Under the pieces are notes generated by a model. That model saw only the letters and a list, made by a program, of their open reading frames with translations. It had not been told where the DNA came from and made no database searches. DNA of 6,064 nt, taken from assembly GCA_036380355.1 (NCBI GenBank), contig DASVEW010000007.1:1-6064 (forward strand), given 5' to 3'. The number at the start of each line of letters is the position of its first letter. Position 1 is the first letter of the stretch. The stretch is from JACDAN01 sp036380355. GTDB lineage: Bacteria > Actinomycetota > Thermoleophilia > Gaiellales > Gaiellaceae. This document shows positions 5,459 to 6,064 of the stretch, piece by piece. A program made the position numbers and the translations under genes.

Positions 5459-6064
5459 CTACGCGGTCTTGTCGCCCGAAAGCCGATGCGCGAGCTCCGC
5501 CCGGGAATGGACGCCGAGCTTCGTGTAGATCTTCGAGAGATGACCCTCGACCGTCTTCGCCGAAACCACCAGGGCAGCGGCAACCTCCTTCGTCGACCCG
5601 CCCTGGGCGACAAGCGCGGCGACGCGACGCTCGGTGGGTGTCAATTCGCCTCGCGAAGGGGCTCGGCCGCCGATCCGGGCAAGCTCGGCGCGCGCCTTCT
5701 CGGCCCAAAGGACGGCTCCGAGCCGCTCGAACACATGGCGCGATTCGTCGAGAGCATCGCGCGCCGCCCGCTTGTGCCTCGCTCGCCGGTGCGCCGAGCC
5801 GAGCGCCAGCAGCGTGCGTGCCCGCTCGAACGGAATGAGACCGAGAGCATCTGGATCGAGCTGCTCCTCGATGCAGGCGACGGCGGAAACGGCGTCTCCG
5901 CGCGCGGCAAGGAGCAGGCCGCGACAGCGTCCGGCGATCGCGAGGGCCGAGTCGCGACCGAGCGCGCGAACCCGGCGTTCGTGATCGACGAGCAGGCGCT
6001 CGGCCCGCCCGAACTCGCCGAGCACGAGCAAGGCCTCGACGGCGTCAGGCACGAACCGCATCAT
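5459..6064 (-). CDS. LAL-family LuxR-type transcriptional regulator, C-terminal part (5' end outside window)
   Basis: The visible 201 codons are open to the right edge. They begin in alpha-helical, TPR-like repeats (about 1-133: AEALLVLGEFGRAERLL, ERARTLLALGSAHRRAR, FERLGAVLWAEKARAELAR). They end with a LuxR/GerE helix-turn-helix (about 137-198): ELTPTERRVAALVAQG, the turn STKEVAAAL, and the recognition helix SAKTVEGHLSKIYTKLGV. Related proteins are large regulators of about 900 residues with an N-terminal AAA/NTPase domain, so the ATG pair at the edge is almost certainly internal. Such proteins usually activate transcription in response to a ligand and ATP. The stop (TAG) is 65 bp before the DUF4242-like gene, and the gap holds a palindrome that this HTH could bind. 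A stand-alone short regulator is the less likely alternative. Confidence 0.92.
   Translation of the reverse strand: MMRFVPDAVEALLVLGEFGRAERLLVDHERRVRALGRDSALAIAGRCRGLLLAARGDAVSAVACIEEQLDPDALGLIPFERARTLLALGSAHRRARHKRAARDALDESRHVFERLGAVLWAEKARAELARIGGRAPSRGELTPTERRVAALVAQGGSTKEVAAALVVSAKTVEGHLSKIYTKLGVHSRAELAHRLSGDKTA

Noticed and set aside
5097..5708. A longer, 203-residue version of the DUF4242-like protein starting at 5708
   Set aside because: The extra N-terminal part overlaps the LuxR HTH coding region in another frame and is Arg-rich without domain features; the conserved domain begins at the ATG at 5393.
6059..6064. The Met-Met at the right edge as the true start of the LuxR gene
   Set aside because: The visible part begins in the middle of TPR-like helices typical of much longer LAL proteins; the match with the window edge is a cut, not a start.

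Overview
The window is G+C-rich bacterial DNA with strong G/C third positions, GTG starts, 4-base start/stop overlaps, apparently leaderless promoters and a LAL-type LuxR regulator. Together these point to a high-GC actinobacterium. A Thermoleophilia-like soil lineage (Solirubrobacterales/Gaiellales) is my guess, not something the sequence proves. I see no mobile element, CRISPR array, tRNA or rRNA, and no gene-free stretch longer than about 120 bp.

Region 1 (1-3168, minus strand) is a three-gene operon for a molybdenum hydroxylase of the xanthine dehydrogenase / CO dehydrogenase superfamily. The order of transcription is FAD subunit, [2Fe-2S] subunit, molybdopterin subunit, the same order as coxM-coxS-coxL. 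The genes are joined by two GTGA overlaps. The molybdopterin subunit runs off the left edge and its last part, which should carry the catalytic glutamate, is not visible. Its active-site loop lacks the cysteine of true CO dehydrogenase, so the substrate is probably an organic molecule, perhaps an N-heterocycle. Upstream of the operon is a candidate leaderless promoter (TTGACA - 18 bp - TTGAAT). An inverted repeat fills the spacer of this promoter and looks like a repressor operator.

Region 2 (3246-4511, plus strand) is a divergently transcribed kynureninase (kynU), which cleaves L-kynurenine to anthranilate and alanine. A catabolic enzyme for tryptophan/kynurenine back-to-back with a molybdenum hydroxylase suggests that the locus may process aromatic or N-heteroaromatic compounds. 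This is inference only. A perfect 14-bp-stem hairpin follows and separates kynU from the convergent genes on its right.

Region 3 (4633-6064, minus strand) is a regulatory/small-protein module. It holds the C-terminal part of a large LAL-family LuxR regulator (cut by the right edge), a 98-residue DUF4242-like protein, and a secreted protein of about 155 residues with a predicted beta-barrel and a vicinal Cys-Cys pair. The last two overlap by ATGA and form one transcription unit. Between the regulator and the DUF4242-like gene is the 13-bp palindrome GGGGAAATTCCCC. It is centred about 44 bp upstream of the DUF4242-like start codon, where an activator such as the adjacent LuxR protein would bind. 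This uncharacterised module is the most interesting part of the window.
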